64,000 nucleotides of DNA from an uncultured Caulobacteraceae bacterium. GTDB taxonomy: Bacteria > Pseudomonadota > Alphaproteobacteria > Caulobacterales > Caulobacteraceae. Below are positions 55,199 to 63,353 of the stretch, in pieces. The notes beneath the pieces were generated by a model. It did no database searches and had not been told where the DNA came from. It was given only the letters and a program-made list of their open reading frames with translations. The position numbers and the translations under genes are program-made. Position 1 is the first letter of the stretch; each line of letters opens with the position of its first letter. The DNA lies in assembly GCA_903872075.1 (NCBI GenBank), contig CAIQJF010000083.1, forward strand, positions 115,642 to 179,641, written 5' to 3'.

Positions 55199-57275
55199 CC
55201 CCCTCGCCGCCTTCACCGCCGGCGCGTTCGACGTCCGAAACGACCAGCCCATTCCCCTGTCGGACACGCGCTTCGACGTGGAAATCCAGGGCGGCCTGGC
55301 GGTGGTGCGGACCCATCGGACCTTCCGCAATGTCGAAGCGGAAGCCATCGAGGCGACCATCACCTTTCCGGTCCCCGTGCTCGCCCAGGTGTTCGCGCTG
55401 GACGCCGTCATCGACGGCCGCAGGCTTGTCGGCGTGGCAAAGGAGAAAACAGCCGCGCGGGAGGCCTACGAGGACGCCATCGATCGCGGCAAGCCGGCCG
55501 TGTTGCACGAGGAAGCGCTCAAGGGGGTACACAAGCTGTCGGTCGCCAACATCGCGCCGGGCGCGGAAGTGGTGATCAGCGCGGCCTGGGTGACGAGCCT
55601 CGCCCTGGTGGACGGCGCCGGGCGTCTGCGGATTCCGCTGACCGTGGGCGACATCTATGGCCGCTCCGGTCTGGACGAGGTCGATGAGCTCGTCACGGGC
55701 GGCCCCAACGCCATGGCGCGCCTGACAGTGCGGTCCGAGGCGGGGGAGGTCGACCTGGTCGGCGGCGCGCTCCACAACGGCGCGGCGTTCGTGGGGCTGA
55801 ACGCGCCAATCGACCTGAAGGTGCGCGACTGGCGGCCGGCGCCGCTGCGCGGCGTCAGCCACGACGGCCGCGCCATGGAGCTCACGGTTGAGGCCGCCGG
55901 ACACCAGGAGCAGAGCCTGGACGTCGCCATCCTGGTCGACCACTCCGGATCGATGGCGGGGACGATGGACCCGGGCGGCGGCTCGAAGCACGACGCCGTC
56001 GTGAAGGCGCTAAGCGGATTCCAGGCCGCGCCCCGGGATCGTTTCGACCTGTGGCAGTTCCAGAGCGAGACCTCCCATGTCGGCGTTTCGACCCCGGGCG
56101 CAGACCGCGGCCCCTCCCTCGCCGACCTTGCCGCGCGGCTAGCCGCGCCCAAGGGCGGAACGGAAATCGGAAAGGCCCTCCGGACGGTCATGGCGAGATC
56201 CAAGGCCGCGGACATCCTGCTCATCACCGACGGCCAGAGCTTCGATGTCCAGCCGCTGCAGCTCGCGCGGTGTGGCCGCCGGGTCAGCGTTCTCCTGGTC
56301 GGCGAGGGTAGTCTGGAAGCCAAGGTCGGCCATCTCGCCGCCCTGACCGGCGGCGACATCTACGTCGCCGCCGACGATCAGCTCCCCCGATTCCTTGTCG
56401 CCGCCCTCGACGGCCTGCGTCAGCCGGGCGGACAGGCGCCGGCGAGCGAGTCCGCCCCTGAAAGTCTCGACCTTGTGCGCAACGGCCTGCGCATGGAGGC
56501 GCGCTGGAGCGCTTCGGCCTCGGACGAGCGGCCGGCCGGGTTCGGGCGGGCGGTGGCGGCGTTCTGCACGGGTCTCGCCTTGCGCAACCTCCCCGACGCC
56601 GCCGCGTCCCGGCTCGCGGCCGCCGAGGGGCTGATCACCCACATGACCAGCCTGGTCCTGGTGGATGAGGCCGCCGAAGCCCAGGCCGGCCTGCCCGCGA
56701 CCCGGAAGGTGGCGCTGCCGCCGCCAAGGCCCAGCTCCCAGATCGAGTATCGGATGAGGGCGCCGACAGAGATCATGCCCCTTTCCGCGGCCGCGCCTCT
56801 CGCGGACGAGGGACGGGCCGCCGCCGAGCGCAATCCCGTCGGTCGGCCGATAGACTTCGCCCGCGGCAGCGATGGGGCTGACAGGTCCTCCGTCATGAAG
56901 GGCTTCTATGGACGCGCGCCGGGACCAGCTGGCCGGCAGGGCCGCGCCTCGCCCGTCGTGCACGAGGGCCTGCCCCGGCTCGACCTCATGACGGCGATGA
57001 GCCAGGCGATCGACTGGACCCGCGAGCCTGCCCGGCTGCGGGCCGGAGACCTGCGGGAACTCTCCCCGTCGGACGTCGCCTGCATCCTCGACTGGGCCAA
57101 CGCCGAAGCGGTCAGCGCCTTGGCCGGATCGCTCGGCATCGATCCCAAGAAGCTCGTGCTGGCCTTCATCGCCTCACTGAAGCTGGACGACCGGGCCGCC
57201 CTGCGGCTGGTCAGATCTCTGGTGACGTCCGAACAGATCGGCGCCTTCTGGACCCTTCTCGGGACGGCTGGCTGA
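55185..57275 (+). CDS. VIT and von Willebrand A domain protein
   Basis: A 696-residue protein. The N-terminal VIT domain (residues ~20-150, with VAKEKTAAREAYEDAIDRGK and NIAPGAEVVISAAWV) is followed by a vWA domain with MIDAS residues D252-H-S254-G-S256 and the TEIGKALR loop Thr. After about residue 430 comes a low-complexity, Pro/Ala-rich linker and a C-terminal helical region ending TSEQIGAFW. No signal peptide is evident, so it is probably cytoplasmic. Function is unknown; VIT/vWA proteins act as scaffolds. It overlaps the MerR gene. Confidence 0.87.
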   Translation: MTTTNPLAAFTAGAFDVRNDQPIPLSDTRFDVEIQGGLAVVRTHRTFRNVEAEAIEATITFPVPVLAQVFALDAVIDGRRLVGVAKEKTAAREAYEDAIDRGKPAVLHEEALKGVHKLSVANIAPGAEVVISAAWVTSLALVDGAGRLRIPLTVGDIYGRSGLDEVDELVTGGPNAMARLTVRSEAGEVDLVGGALHNGAAFVGLNAPIDLKVRDWRPAPLRGVSHDGRAMELTVEAAGHQEQSLDVAILVDHSGSMAGTMDPGGGSKHDAVVKALSGFQAAPRDRFDLWQFQSETSHVGVSTPGADRGPSLADLAARLAAPKGGTEIGKALRTVMARSKAADILLITDGQSFDVQPLQLARCGRRVSVLLVGEGSLEAKVGHLAALTGGDIYVAADDQLPRFLVAALDGLRQPGGQAPASESAPESLDLVRNGLRMEARWSASASDERPAGFGRAVAAFCTGLALRNLPDAAASRLAAAEGLITHMTSLVLVDEAAEAQAGLPATRKVALPPPRPSSQIEYRMRAPTEIMPLSAAAPLADEGRAAAERNPVGRPIDFARGSDGADRSSVMKGFYGRAPGPAGRQGRASPVVHEGLPRLDLMTAMSQAIDWTREPARLRAGDLRELSPSDVACILDWANAEAVSALAGSLGIDPKKLVLAFIASLKLDDRAALRLVRSLVTSEQIGAFWTLLGTAG

Positions 57276-57749
57276 TCAGCCCGCCCCGCGCGCCCGGCGC
57301 TGGGCTTCGGCCCAGACCTCGGTGTTGCCTTCCTCCCGGACCACGCGCAGCGCCAGACGGCTGAGCCGCCAGCCCGCCGCCGTGCGCCGGAAGCCGTTCT
57401 CATAGACGCCGAACATGGTGTAGCGGCCGGCGCCGCGCAGCCCTGAGATCCAGTGCTCGGCCCGCATCGTCGCCCGGCAGGTCGCCGCATCGCCCGCAAC
57501 CCGCAGCTGCACATTGGTGATCATGTGCTGCGTGGCGTCGAACTGCCCGATCAGGGCGCTGGCCCGCGCCACATGCTTGTCGCGGCTGACCGTGGCCGGC
57601 TTCAGCCCGGGGGTCATGCCGGAGAAATCGACCTCCAGCGGATCGTCGAATATGGCCGCCCAATCGGCCCAGTCGCGGTCGTCCACGCCCGAGCCGTAGC
57701 GGTCCATGACGGCGCGGATGGCGGATTCGTCGAGGAGTTTGTCTGGCAT
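57276..57749 (-). CDS. NTF2/SnoaL-like protein
   Basis: A 157-residue cone-fold protein (ESAIRAVMDRYGSGVDDRDWADWAAIFDDPL, TQHMITNVQLRVAGDAATCRATMRAEHW, MFGVYENGFRRTAAGWRLSRLAL). It is similar in design to the one at 43247 and belongs to the same SnoaL-like group. Its stop codon is directly next to the convergent VIT gene stop. Reaction unknown. Confidence 0.85.
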   Translation of the reverse strand: MPDKLLDESAIRAVMDRYGSGVDDRDWADWAAIFDDPLEVDFSGMTPGLKPATVSRDKHVARASALIGQFDATQHMITNVQLRVAGDAATCRATMRAEHWISGLRGAGRYTMFGVYENGFRRTAAGWRLSRLALRVVREEGNTEVWAEAQRRARGAG

Positions 57750-57784
57750 GTGTTCCCGCCGGTCTTTGCGCTATCAAATCATCG

Positions 57785-58000
57785 ATGAACCGGGCGGACC
57801 AGACAACGAGCGCCAGCGTGGCTGGTTGGAGTGTCGTCGGCGGGACGTATGCGGGACGGATAAAGCGGTCTCTCACGAGCACGACGCTCAAACTCATGGG
57901 ACGCTTGCTTTGCTTCTTGCACCGCGACAGCTTTTCCGGAGTTCTGGCGACGTCCGAGCAGATCGACGCCTTCTGGGCGATTTCCGGGGCGGATAGCTGA
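57785..58000 (+). pseudogene. Remnant duplicate of the VIT protein C-terminus
   Basis: The frame ends in LATSEQIDAFWAISGADS, mirroring SLVTSEQIGAFWTLLGTAG of the VIT protein. At DNA level 57946-58002 matches 57221-57277 at 46 of 57 positions counted by eye, including both stop codons. The upstream 50 codons have little likeness and there is no good ribosome site. It is best seen as a decayed fragment, though a short expressed protein is not excluded. Confidence 0.6.
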
Positions 58001-58039
58001 TCGACAGCGACCACGTCCGTTTCTGTCGCATGCAAGGTC

Positions 58040-58051
58040 CACCAAGTGGTG
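58040..58051. promoter_or_regulatory. Palindrome upstream of the DUF4258-like gene
   Basis: caccaagtggtg, a 12-bp dyad with 5-bp arms, 21 bp before the start codon. A possible operator for autoregulation. Confidence 0.4.
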
Positions 58052-58072
58052 TCCACGCCGTAAGGAGACGCC

Positions 58073-58369
58073 ATGCCCAAGCTGACCAAGCATGCCGCTG
58101 TTCGCGCCAATCAGCGTGGCGTCACGCACGATATGCTCTACGCCCTGATGGCTTGGGCCGATATGGAATCGCCAGTTGGCGGCGGCTGCACCGCCGTGCG
58201 TCTCAGCCGCGCCCGCCTGCAGGACCGGGACCTTCGTGTCCTGCTGGGCGCAAACGCCGACCGCTTGCGGTCGATGGCGGTCGTGATGGCCGATGGCACC
58301 GGCGAGGTTGTCACCGTGCTGCATGATCACGGCGGCGCGAGCGGTCGAAGATACCGCCGCGGCCACTGA
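58073..58369 (+). CDS. Small DUF4258-like protein
   Basis: A 98-residue basic protein. The opening LTKHAAVRANQRGVTHDML is like the HAxxRxxQRG start of DUF4258 proteins, some of which look toxin-related; the end VVTVLHDHGGASGRRYRR fits the C-terminal strand and basic tail. taaggag precedes the ATG. No antitoxin gene is adjacent. The family call comes from a motif recalled rather than a search. Confidence 0.6.
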   Translation: MPKLTKHAAVRANQRGVTHDMLYALMAWADMESPVGGGCTAVRLSRARLQDRDLRVLLGANADRLRSMAVVMADGTGEVVTVLHDHGGASGRRYRRGH

Positions 58370-58449
58370 GATCGCGGTCAGCGAGCCAGGCTAGGGTGGC
58401 GGCCGACGCGAAAACAGCGACCTAGAGCCCTATCCGCTCGCGCGGAATA

Positions 58450-58549
58450 GATTCGCGCGGTCAATCAATCTCTAAATATCTGATTCTAGAGCAAACTCCG
58501 ACCAGATGATTCCATCTGGTCGGAGTTTGCTCTAGCCGTCGCGCGAATC
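58450..58549. repeat. Large palindromic repeat element
   Basis: A perfect 23-bp inverted repeat with 4-bp loop: ctagagcaaactccgaccag (58486) and its complement ending 58535. It is framed by outer arms gattcgcgcg (58450-58459) / cgcgcgaatc (58540-58549). It would form a strong cruciform or RNA hairpin. Similar ctagagca-type palindromes are dispersed in alphaproteobacterial genomes (from memory). Confidence 0.8.
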
Positions 58550-58728
58550 GCCTGAGGTCCTACGCCTCAAGGAGTGAAGGAAGAGGTCTGTGTGGTGGCG
58601 GACAGGTATCCTGACAAAACCTTCCGCATTGCTGCTTTGGCGCGGGTTGTCTATCGACAGCCGGATCCGTGTGGGTATGCCGGACAGGCGACGTGGCGCG
58701 CCGGAGACAACAGGTGAGGCAATTCGGG
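58550..58728. other. Upstream region of the Rieske oxygenase gene
   Basis: 179 bp without a gene, bringing the non-coding stretch from 58370 to about 360 bp. Less GC-rich than its surroundings; the promoter is presumably here. Confidence 0.4.
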
Positions 58729-60060
58729 ATGAATAATGGGTCCTTCAAGGTCAGGCCCGAGTGGTATTCCTCACCGGAGCGCGCCGAGCAGGAATGGGAC
58801 CACGTCTGGTCGGCCACCTGGCATATGGGGCCCCGCGTCGAGGAATTGACGGATGTGGGTGACACCTTCCTGCACACGTTTGGACGAGAGAGCCTGATCT
58901 TCGTTCGCGACAACGACAATGAGGTGCGTGGCTATTTCAATGTCTGCCGGCACCGAGGCAACCGGCTGCTTTTGGCCGAGGATGGGCCAGGATTCGTCCG
59001 CGAGTTTCGTTGTGCGTTCCATGGCTGGTGTTATGGCCTCGATGGCGGACTGGAGCGCGTACCGTATGCTGATCGTTTCGACGCCGAGACCCTTGCGGAC
59101 AGATCGCGAAGCGGACTGCGTGAGTTTCGCACCGAAACATGGGCGGGCTGGGTCTGGTTCACCCTCGGCGACGCGACTCCTGACCTAACCACCTACCTTG
59201 GCCCGCTGAAGGACCGCCTTGAGCGCTATCGGATGGATCGCGCCAGGATTGTTGACTACAAAACCTTCGAATTCGGCTGCAATTGGAAGACTTGTTTTGA
59301 CTCGTTCCACGAGAGTTATCACTTTCAGAGTCTGCACCGGGAAGTCTTGGCCTGGGGCAATGAGGATGCGCCGATCACCTTGCTGAACATCCACAGCAAG
59401 ATGATCAACGAGTACGGCCGGCCGAGCCGACTCTATGAGGATCAGGTGAGCATTAATACTATGCTGGCGGCGGTGCTTGCGGGCGCCGGCATCGACCCCG
59501 CGGACTTTCCTGGCACAGCGGCCGATGTTCGCGATGCCGTTCGCGACGCCAAGCGCGCCATGACGGGCACTGTCTTTCCCTATGAGACGCTCAACGACAG
59601 CCAATTGACCGACGCGCACCACTACACGCTGTTTCCGGCGCTGCACTTCAACCTATTCCCCGAGTTCTACGTTGCCATGCGCTATCGGCCGCATCCCTCG
59701 GGTGATCCCGAACGGATGTATTTCGATTTCATTCTTTGCGTTCCGTTGGCTGAAGGTGTGACCCCGCCGGATTACAGTCATCGGGTCGTCCGCGGTGGCG
59801 CCGAACCGGTTGGAGAGATTCTGACCTGGGGCGACTGGAAACATCCGGTGGTCGAACAGGTGCTGGCGCAAGATGTCGGGCTGGTGGAATTCGTCCAGAA
59901 GGGCATGAAATCGCGCAGTTTCGAGGAGCCGATCCTCAGCGTCGATGAGCGCCGGATCAGCCACCATCACCGCATGATCGACGACCTGATCTGCGGTCGC
60001 GCGAGCGTCGCCGACCTCATCTCTACGATGCCTGTCGAACAGACCGGCGATCAGGGTTAA
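58729..60060 (+). CDS. Rieske non-haem iron oxygenase, large (alpha) subunit
   Basis: A 443-residue ring-hydroxylating oxygenase alpha subunit. The Rieske [2Fe-2S] site is CRHRGNRLLL and CAFHGWCYGLDG. The mononuclear iron site is in DSFHESYHFQSLH, and DFILCVPLAEGVTP belongs to the C-terminal domain. The ATG at 58729 is chosen; a GTG at 58669 is also in frame. It is followed by a SnoaL-like gene, not a canonical beta subunit; the reductase must be elsewhere. The DNA is a little less GC-rich than neighbours. Confidence 0.9.
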   Translation: MNNGSFKVRPEWYSSPERAEQEWDHVWSATWHMGPRVEELTDVGDTFLHTFGRESLIFVRDNDNEVRGYFNVCRHRGNRLLLAEDGPGFVREFRCAFHGWCYGLDGGLERVPYADRFDAETLADRSRSGLREFRTETWAGWVWFTLGDATPDLTTYLGPLKDRLERYRMDRARIVDYKTFEFGCNWKTCFDSFHESYHFQSLHREVLAWGNEDAPITLLNIHSKMINEYGRPSRLYEDQVSINTMLAAVLAGAGIDPADFPGTAADVRDAVRDAKRAMTGTVFPYETLNDSQLTDAHHYTLFPALHFNLFPEFYVAMRYRPHPSGDPERMYFDFILCVPLAEGVTPPDYSHRVVRGGAEPVGEILTWGDWKHPVVEQVLAQDVGLVEFVQKGMKSRSFEEPILSVDERRISHHHRMIDDLICGRASVADLISTMPVEQTGDQG

Positions 60061-60066
60061 TCGACA

Positions 60067-60525
60067 ATGTCACGCACGCGGAACATCGAATTGCTCACCA
60101 CCTATTTCTCGGCCATGGCGGCCGGTGAATGGGCTACCGTCGAGGGGCTCTATCATGACGACATCGTCGTCCATATGGCGGGCTCGACGCCCGCCTCAGG
60201 ACGGCTCGAGGGGCGCGCCGCCGTTACCGACGATCTGATAGCCAAACAGGTCATGGCGGTCATGGATATGAACCAGATGCAGTTTGCCCGGCGCTGGAAG
60301 ATCATGTGCGCGGATGAAGAACGCGTGGTCGCGATTATGGAAGGCGGTGGCCCGACGGTGACCGGTGACCGCTACGATCAGACCTATTGCGAGATCTTCC
60401 GCTTTGCGGACAACAAGATCATTGAGATGCACGCCTTTCTCGATACCGCCCTGGTCGAGCGCTGCCTGTTCGACAACCCGCTGCAGACAAACCGGGAGCC
60501 GCCGGCGAGTCCGCTCACCTATTAG
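60067..60525 (+). CDS. SnoaL-like protein, possible partner of the Rieske oxygenase
   Basis: A 152-residue cone-fold protein (IELLTTYFSAMAAGEWATVEGLYHDDIVVHM, FADNKIIEMHAFLDTALVER). It begins 6 bp after the oxygenase stop, so the two form an operon. NTF2-like folds include the beta subunits of ring-hydroxylating oxygenases, but this sequence looks like a polyketide-cyclase type. It could be an isomerase, a hydratase, or a divergent beta-like partner. Confidence 0.82.
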   Translation: MSRTRNIELLTTYFSAMAAGEWATVEGLYHDDIVVHMAGSTPASGRLEGRAAVTDDLIAKQVMAVMDMNQMQFARRWKIMCADEERVVAIMEGGGPTVTGDRYDQTYCEIFRFADNKIIEMHAFLDTALVERCLFDNPLQTNREPPASPLTY

Positions 60526-60664
60526 GAGCGAGACGCCGAGTCCCATGGTGACCCGGCGACCACTCTGGCCGTACACCTCCTCAAACGGGTTGAACAGCTC
60601 GGCCCACGACGGTTTGCCGGCGGCGGTGCCGGTGGCCCCCAGAGCGAGGGCGCGGACAATCCGC
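60526..60664. other. Convergent gap, no gene seen
   Basis: About 140 bp between the SnoaL and cupin stops with nothing recognisable and no clear hairpin. Confidence 0.4.
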
Positions 60665-61102
60665 CTATCGGATAATGGTCTGTCCGTGACGCGCGGCGAC
60701 GCCGATCAGCTGCTCGCGATCGGCGCTCGCCCAGTCCACGCCCTGGTCGTATTCGGTGAACATGGCCGATGCGTTCCCCTGCGAGGTTATGGCCAAGACT
60801 GAGCCGCCGCCGGAACCGAACCGAAACCAATGCGTGGAACCGCCGGGTACGTGAATCAGGGCGCCGGGCCGCGCCACCGTCTCGACAACGTCCACGCTGC
60901 AAATCAGTTCGCCCTCTAGGATGTAGAGGGCCTCGTCCCAAGGGTGAAAGTGCGGACCAGGACCTTTGCCCTCAGGTCCGGATTGATGAAAGATTTCATA
61001 GTGACTGGCGTCCGATCGTGACGCTAGCACCGTGATCATGAACCCGCCCGCATTGAGAGGTGCCGGTCGATTGCCTTCCGGCATGATAACGGTTTTAGGC
61101 AT
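60665..61102 (-). CDS. Cupin-domain protein
   Basis: A 145-residue single-cupin protein. Metal ligands are visible in PHFHPWDEALYILEGEL (HxH...E) and in HVPGGSTHWFRFGSG (second motif His). Small cupins of this kind are isomerases, dioxygenases or sensory proteins. The ATG at 61102 lies 8 nt from ggagag. It is convergent with the Rieske operon. Confidence 0.86.
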   Translation of the reverse strand: MPKTVIMPEGNRPAPLNAGGFMITVLASRSDASHYEIFHQSGPEGKGPGPHFHPWDEALYILEGELICSVDVVETVARPGALIHVPGGSTHWFRFGSGGGSVLAITSQGNASAMFTEYDQGVDWASADREQLIGVAARHGQTIIR

Positions 61103-61165
61103 GGCGCGGCTCTCCAAAGGGTTGAACGGGTGGGTGCGGTCGATTTCTGGATTCGTGTTCGGCGC

Positions 61166-61843
61166 TTATATCCAGACTTCGGGATATCGGCGTCCGGCCC
61201 CAAGGTTGTTGAGGACCAGGGCTACCGCCAGCATGGCGAGGGGGCCGATCGTCGCTGGCGCGAGAATGTAGAAATAACCCAGCCGGTGAATGTCCGCCGA
61301 CCCCATCACGGCGATCAGAGCCGTCGCTCCGCCCGGCGGATGCAGGGTTCGTGTCAGATGCATGAGCGCTATGGCGCTGGCCACGGCGACCGCCCCTGCC
61401 AGCCAGGGCTGGCCGCCAAGCAGTTGCGCGCAGGTGACCCCGACCAGGGCCGAGAGGACGTGCCCGCCCAGGACATTGCGGGGCTGGGCCAGCGGGCTGC
61501 GCATCGCGCCGAACACCAGCGCCGCCGTGGCGCCGATCGAGCCGATCATCATCGCCGCCGCGATATGCGGGAACAGTAGGCGATTGACTCCGGCGACGGC
61601 GGCCATTCCCACGAAAGCGCCGGCCCACGATCTCGCGATCTCGCTCAAGGCCAGCCGCGGCGGCTCGAGGACGCGGGCCAGCGGCATCGCCTCGGTGCGG
61701 GCCGCATGCCGCAGCCCATGCCGATAGGCTGCATGATAGACAATGCGAAAGTCGCTGGTCGTGATGTCCAGGTAATCGGGAACACTCTGCATGGCTAGCA
61801 GGATGTCTTCGTCGTCGAGTTCGATTTCCAAAGTGTCAGCCAT
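61166..61843 (-). CDS. HPP-family membrane protein
   Basis: A 225-residue protein with an acidic, soluble N-terminus (DTLEIELDDEDILLAMQSVP, ~80 residues) and four or so membrane helices. The HPP motif lies in LTRTLHPPGGATALIAVMG. HPP proteins are linked to nitrite or other anion transport in plants and cyanobacteria. The start is uncertain: 61843 (MADTLE) is preferred, 61906 is an alternative. It diverges from the OYE gene. Confidence 0.85.
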   Translation of the reverse strand: MADTLEIELDDEDILLAMQSVPDYLDITTSDFRIVYHAAYRHGLRHAARTEAMPLARVLEPPRLALSEIARSWAGAFVGMAAVAGVNRLLFPHIAAAMMIGSIGATAALVFGAMRSPLAQPRNVLGGHVLSALVGVTCAQLLGGQPWLAGAVAVASAIALMHLTRTLHPPGGATALIAVMGSADIHRLGYFYILAPATIGPLAMLAVALVLNNLGAGRRYPEVWI

Positions 61844-62030
61844 CACCGGTTCCGCACCCCAATGCGTCAAATCCACGGGCGCGATGACAGCCGGACATAG
61901 CGGCATGCCAGGTTCCCGCTCGCGCAGACGCACATCCGAGGGTTTCGCGCCAGCCTAAGGTCGGCACGCGACGCCGTCCCACGGGACGGCCTATAGACTG
62001 CGGGTGACGATTTCGTGGATACCGCGAAGT

Positions 62031-63215
62031 ATGCCCGATCTTTTCAGTCCCTACGCCCTCAAGGATGTCACGCTGCGCAACCGCATCGTGATGTCGCCGA
62101 TGACCATGTACCGCTCGGTCGACGGGCTGATGAATGATTTCCATATCATGCTGCTCGGCTCGCGGGCCGCGGGCGGTTTCGGTCTGGTCTTTCCCGAACA
62201 ACTCGCCATCACGCCCGATGGGCGCACCAGTACGGGCTGCGGCGGCATCTATGACGACGCGCAGATCGAGGGACTGGCCCGCGTCACCGCGATCATCAAG
62301 GACATGGGCGCAACGCCGGCCATCCAGTTGGGCCATACCGGCCGCAAGGGGAGCGAGCTCAAGCCCTGGCAGGGCGGCGCGCAGCTTGGCCCGGGCGATC
62401 CAGGCGGGTGGCAGGTCCGCGGACCGTCCCCCGTGGCCTACGGCGGCAAGCACACGCATCCCGTACACGAGCTGAGCGAGGCCGAGATCAAGGCGCTTCA
62501 TCAGGCCTATGCCGATGCGGCGCGCCGGGCCCTGGACGCCGGCTTCGAATGGCTGGAAATGCACTTCGCGCACGGCTACCTAGGCGCCAGCTTCTTCTCC
62601 CCGCTGGCCAACAAACGCACCGATAGGTATGGCGGCTCGCTGGAAAACCGCGTTCGGTTCCACCTGGAGGCGCTGGACGCCGTGCGCGCGGTCTGGCCGG
62701 AACGCCTGCCCCTCACGGTCAGGCTGGGGTCAGACGATCTGCATGATGACGGCGTGCAGTTCGACGACGCCGTGGCGGCGATCGGTATGATGAAGAGCCA
62801 TGGAGTCGATCTGGCTGACCTTAGTCTGGGCTTCAACGCCCCGCACATGCGGGAAAACCCGCTTAACCAGATGGCGTTCATGGTCGAGCGCGGCGCGCGG
62901 GTGCGGCGAGAGGTCGGCATTCCGGTCGGTGTCAGCTGGAATCTGGGCCTCCCGGCGGTTGCCGATCGGATGATCCGGGAGGAATTGATCGACTTGGTCT
63001 TCCTGGGCCGTCCGGCTCTGTCGAATCCGCATTGGCCGCTTTGGGCGGCCCGCGAGCTGGCCCATCCAGATCCGTTCTCGCTCGTGCCCGAGGACTGGGC
63101 CTGGTGGCTGCGTAACTTCCGCGCCCACGAGGCCTGCATCGGATGGCCTCTTGCCGAGGGAAAGAAAGCCGAGAGCCTTCGGCCTCACCGCGGGCCTGTC
63201 GAAAAGGGTGGGTGA
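62031..63215 (+). CDS. Old Yellow Enzyme-family NADH:flavin oxidoreductase
   Basis: A 394-residue FMN enzyme of the YqjM/OYE type. VMSPMTMYRSVDG is the N-terminal FMN loop, AIQLGHTGRKGS the second, and WLEMHFAHGYLGASFFSPLANKRTDRYGGS the family fingerprint with catalytic His and Tyr. Such enzymes reduce activated C=C bonds. The ATG at 62031 has a weak gaag site; a GTG at 62004 is in frame. Confidence 0.92.
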   Translation: MPDLFSPYALKDVTLRNRIVMSPMTMYRSVDGLMNDFHIMLLGSRAAGGFGLVFPEQLAITPDGRTSTGCGGIYDDAQIEGLARVTAIIKDMGATPAIQLGHTGRKGSELKPWQGGAQLGPGDPGGWQVRGPSPVAYGGKHTHPVHELSEAEIKALHQAYADAARRALDAGFEWLEMHFAHGYLGASFFSPLANKRTDRYGGSLENRVRFHLEALDAVRAVWPERLPLTVRLGSDDLHDDGVQFDDAVAAIGMMKSHGVDLADLSLGFNAPHMRENPLNQMAFMVERGARVRREVGIPVGVSWNLGLPAVADRMIREELIDLVFLGRPALSNPHWPLWAARELAHPDPFSLVPEDWAWWLRNFRAHEACIGWPLAEGKKAESLRPHRGPVEKGG

Positions 63216-63239
63216 AAGACCAGGGTCAGGTCAGGGGGG

Positions 63240-63353
63240 TCAGTGCGAAACGATCACCGCCGCGGCGAGCGGCTGGCCCCGGGCCGCATGAAGAGCATGT
63301 GCGCCGAGACCGACAATGACGCCGACGATTACGAAGGAGGCCAGGAGTTTCAT
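63240..63353 (-). CDS. Small single-helix membrane or exported peptide (37 residues)
   Basis: An ATG with gaggg 8 nt upstream opens a 37-residue reading frame: a short basic start (MKLL), a long hydrophobic helix (ASFVIVGVIVGLGAHAL) and a tail AARGQPLAAAVIVSH. It looks like a membrane-anchored or signal-bearing peptide. It lies convergent with the OYE gene. No relative is recognised; expression is unproven. Confidence 0.5.
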   Translation of the reverse strand: MKLLASFVIVGVIVGLGAHALHAARGQPLAAAVIVSH

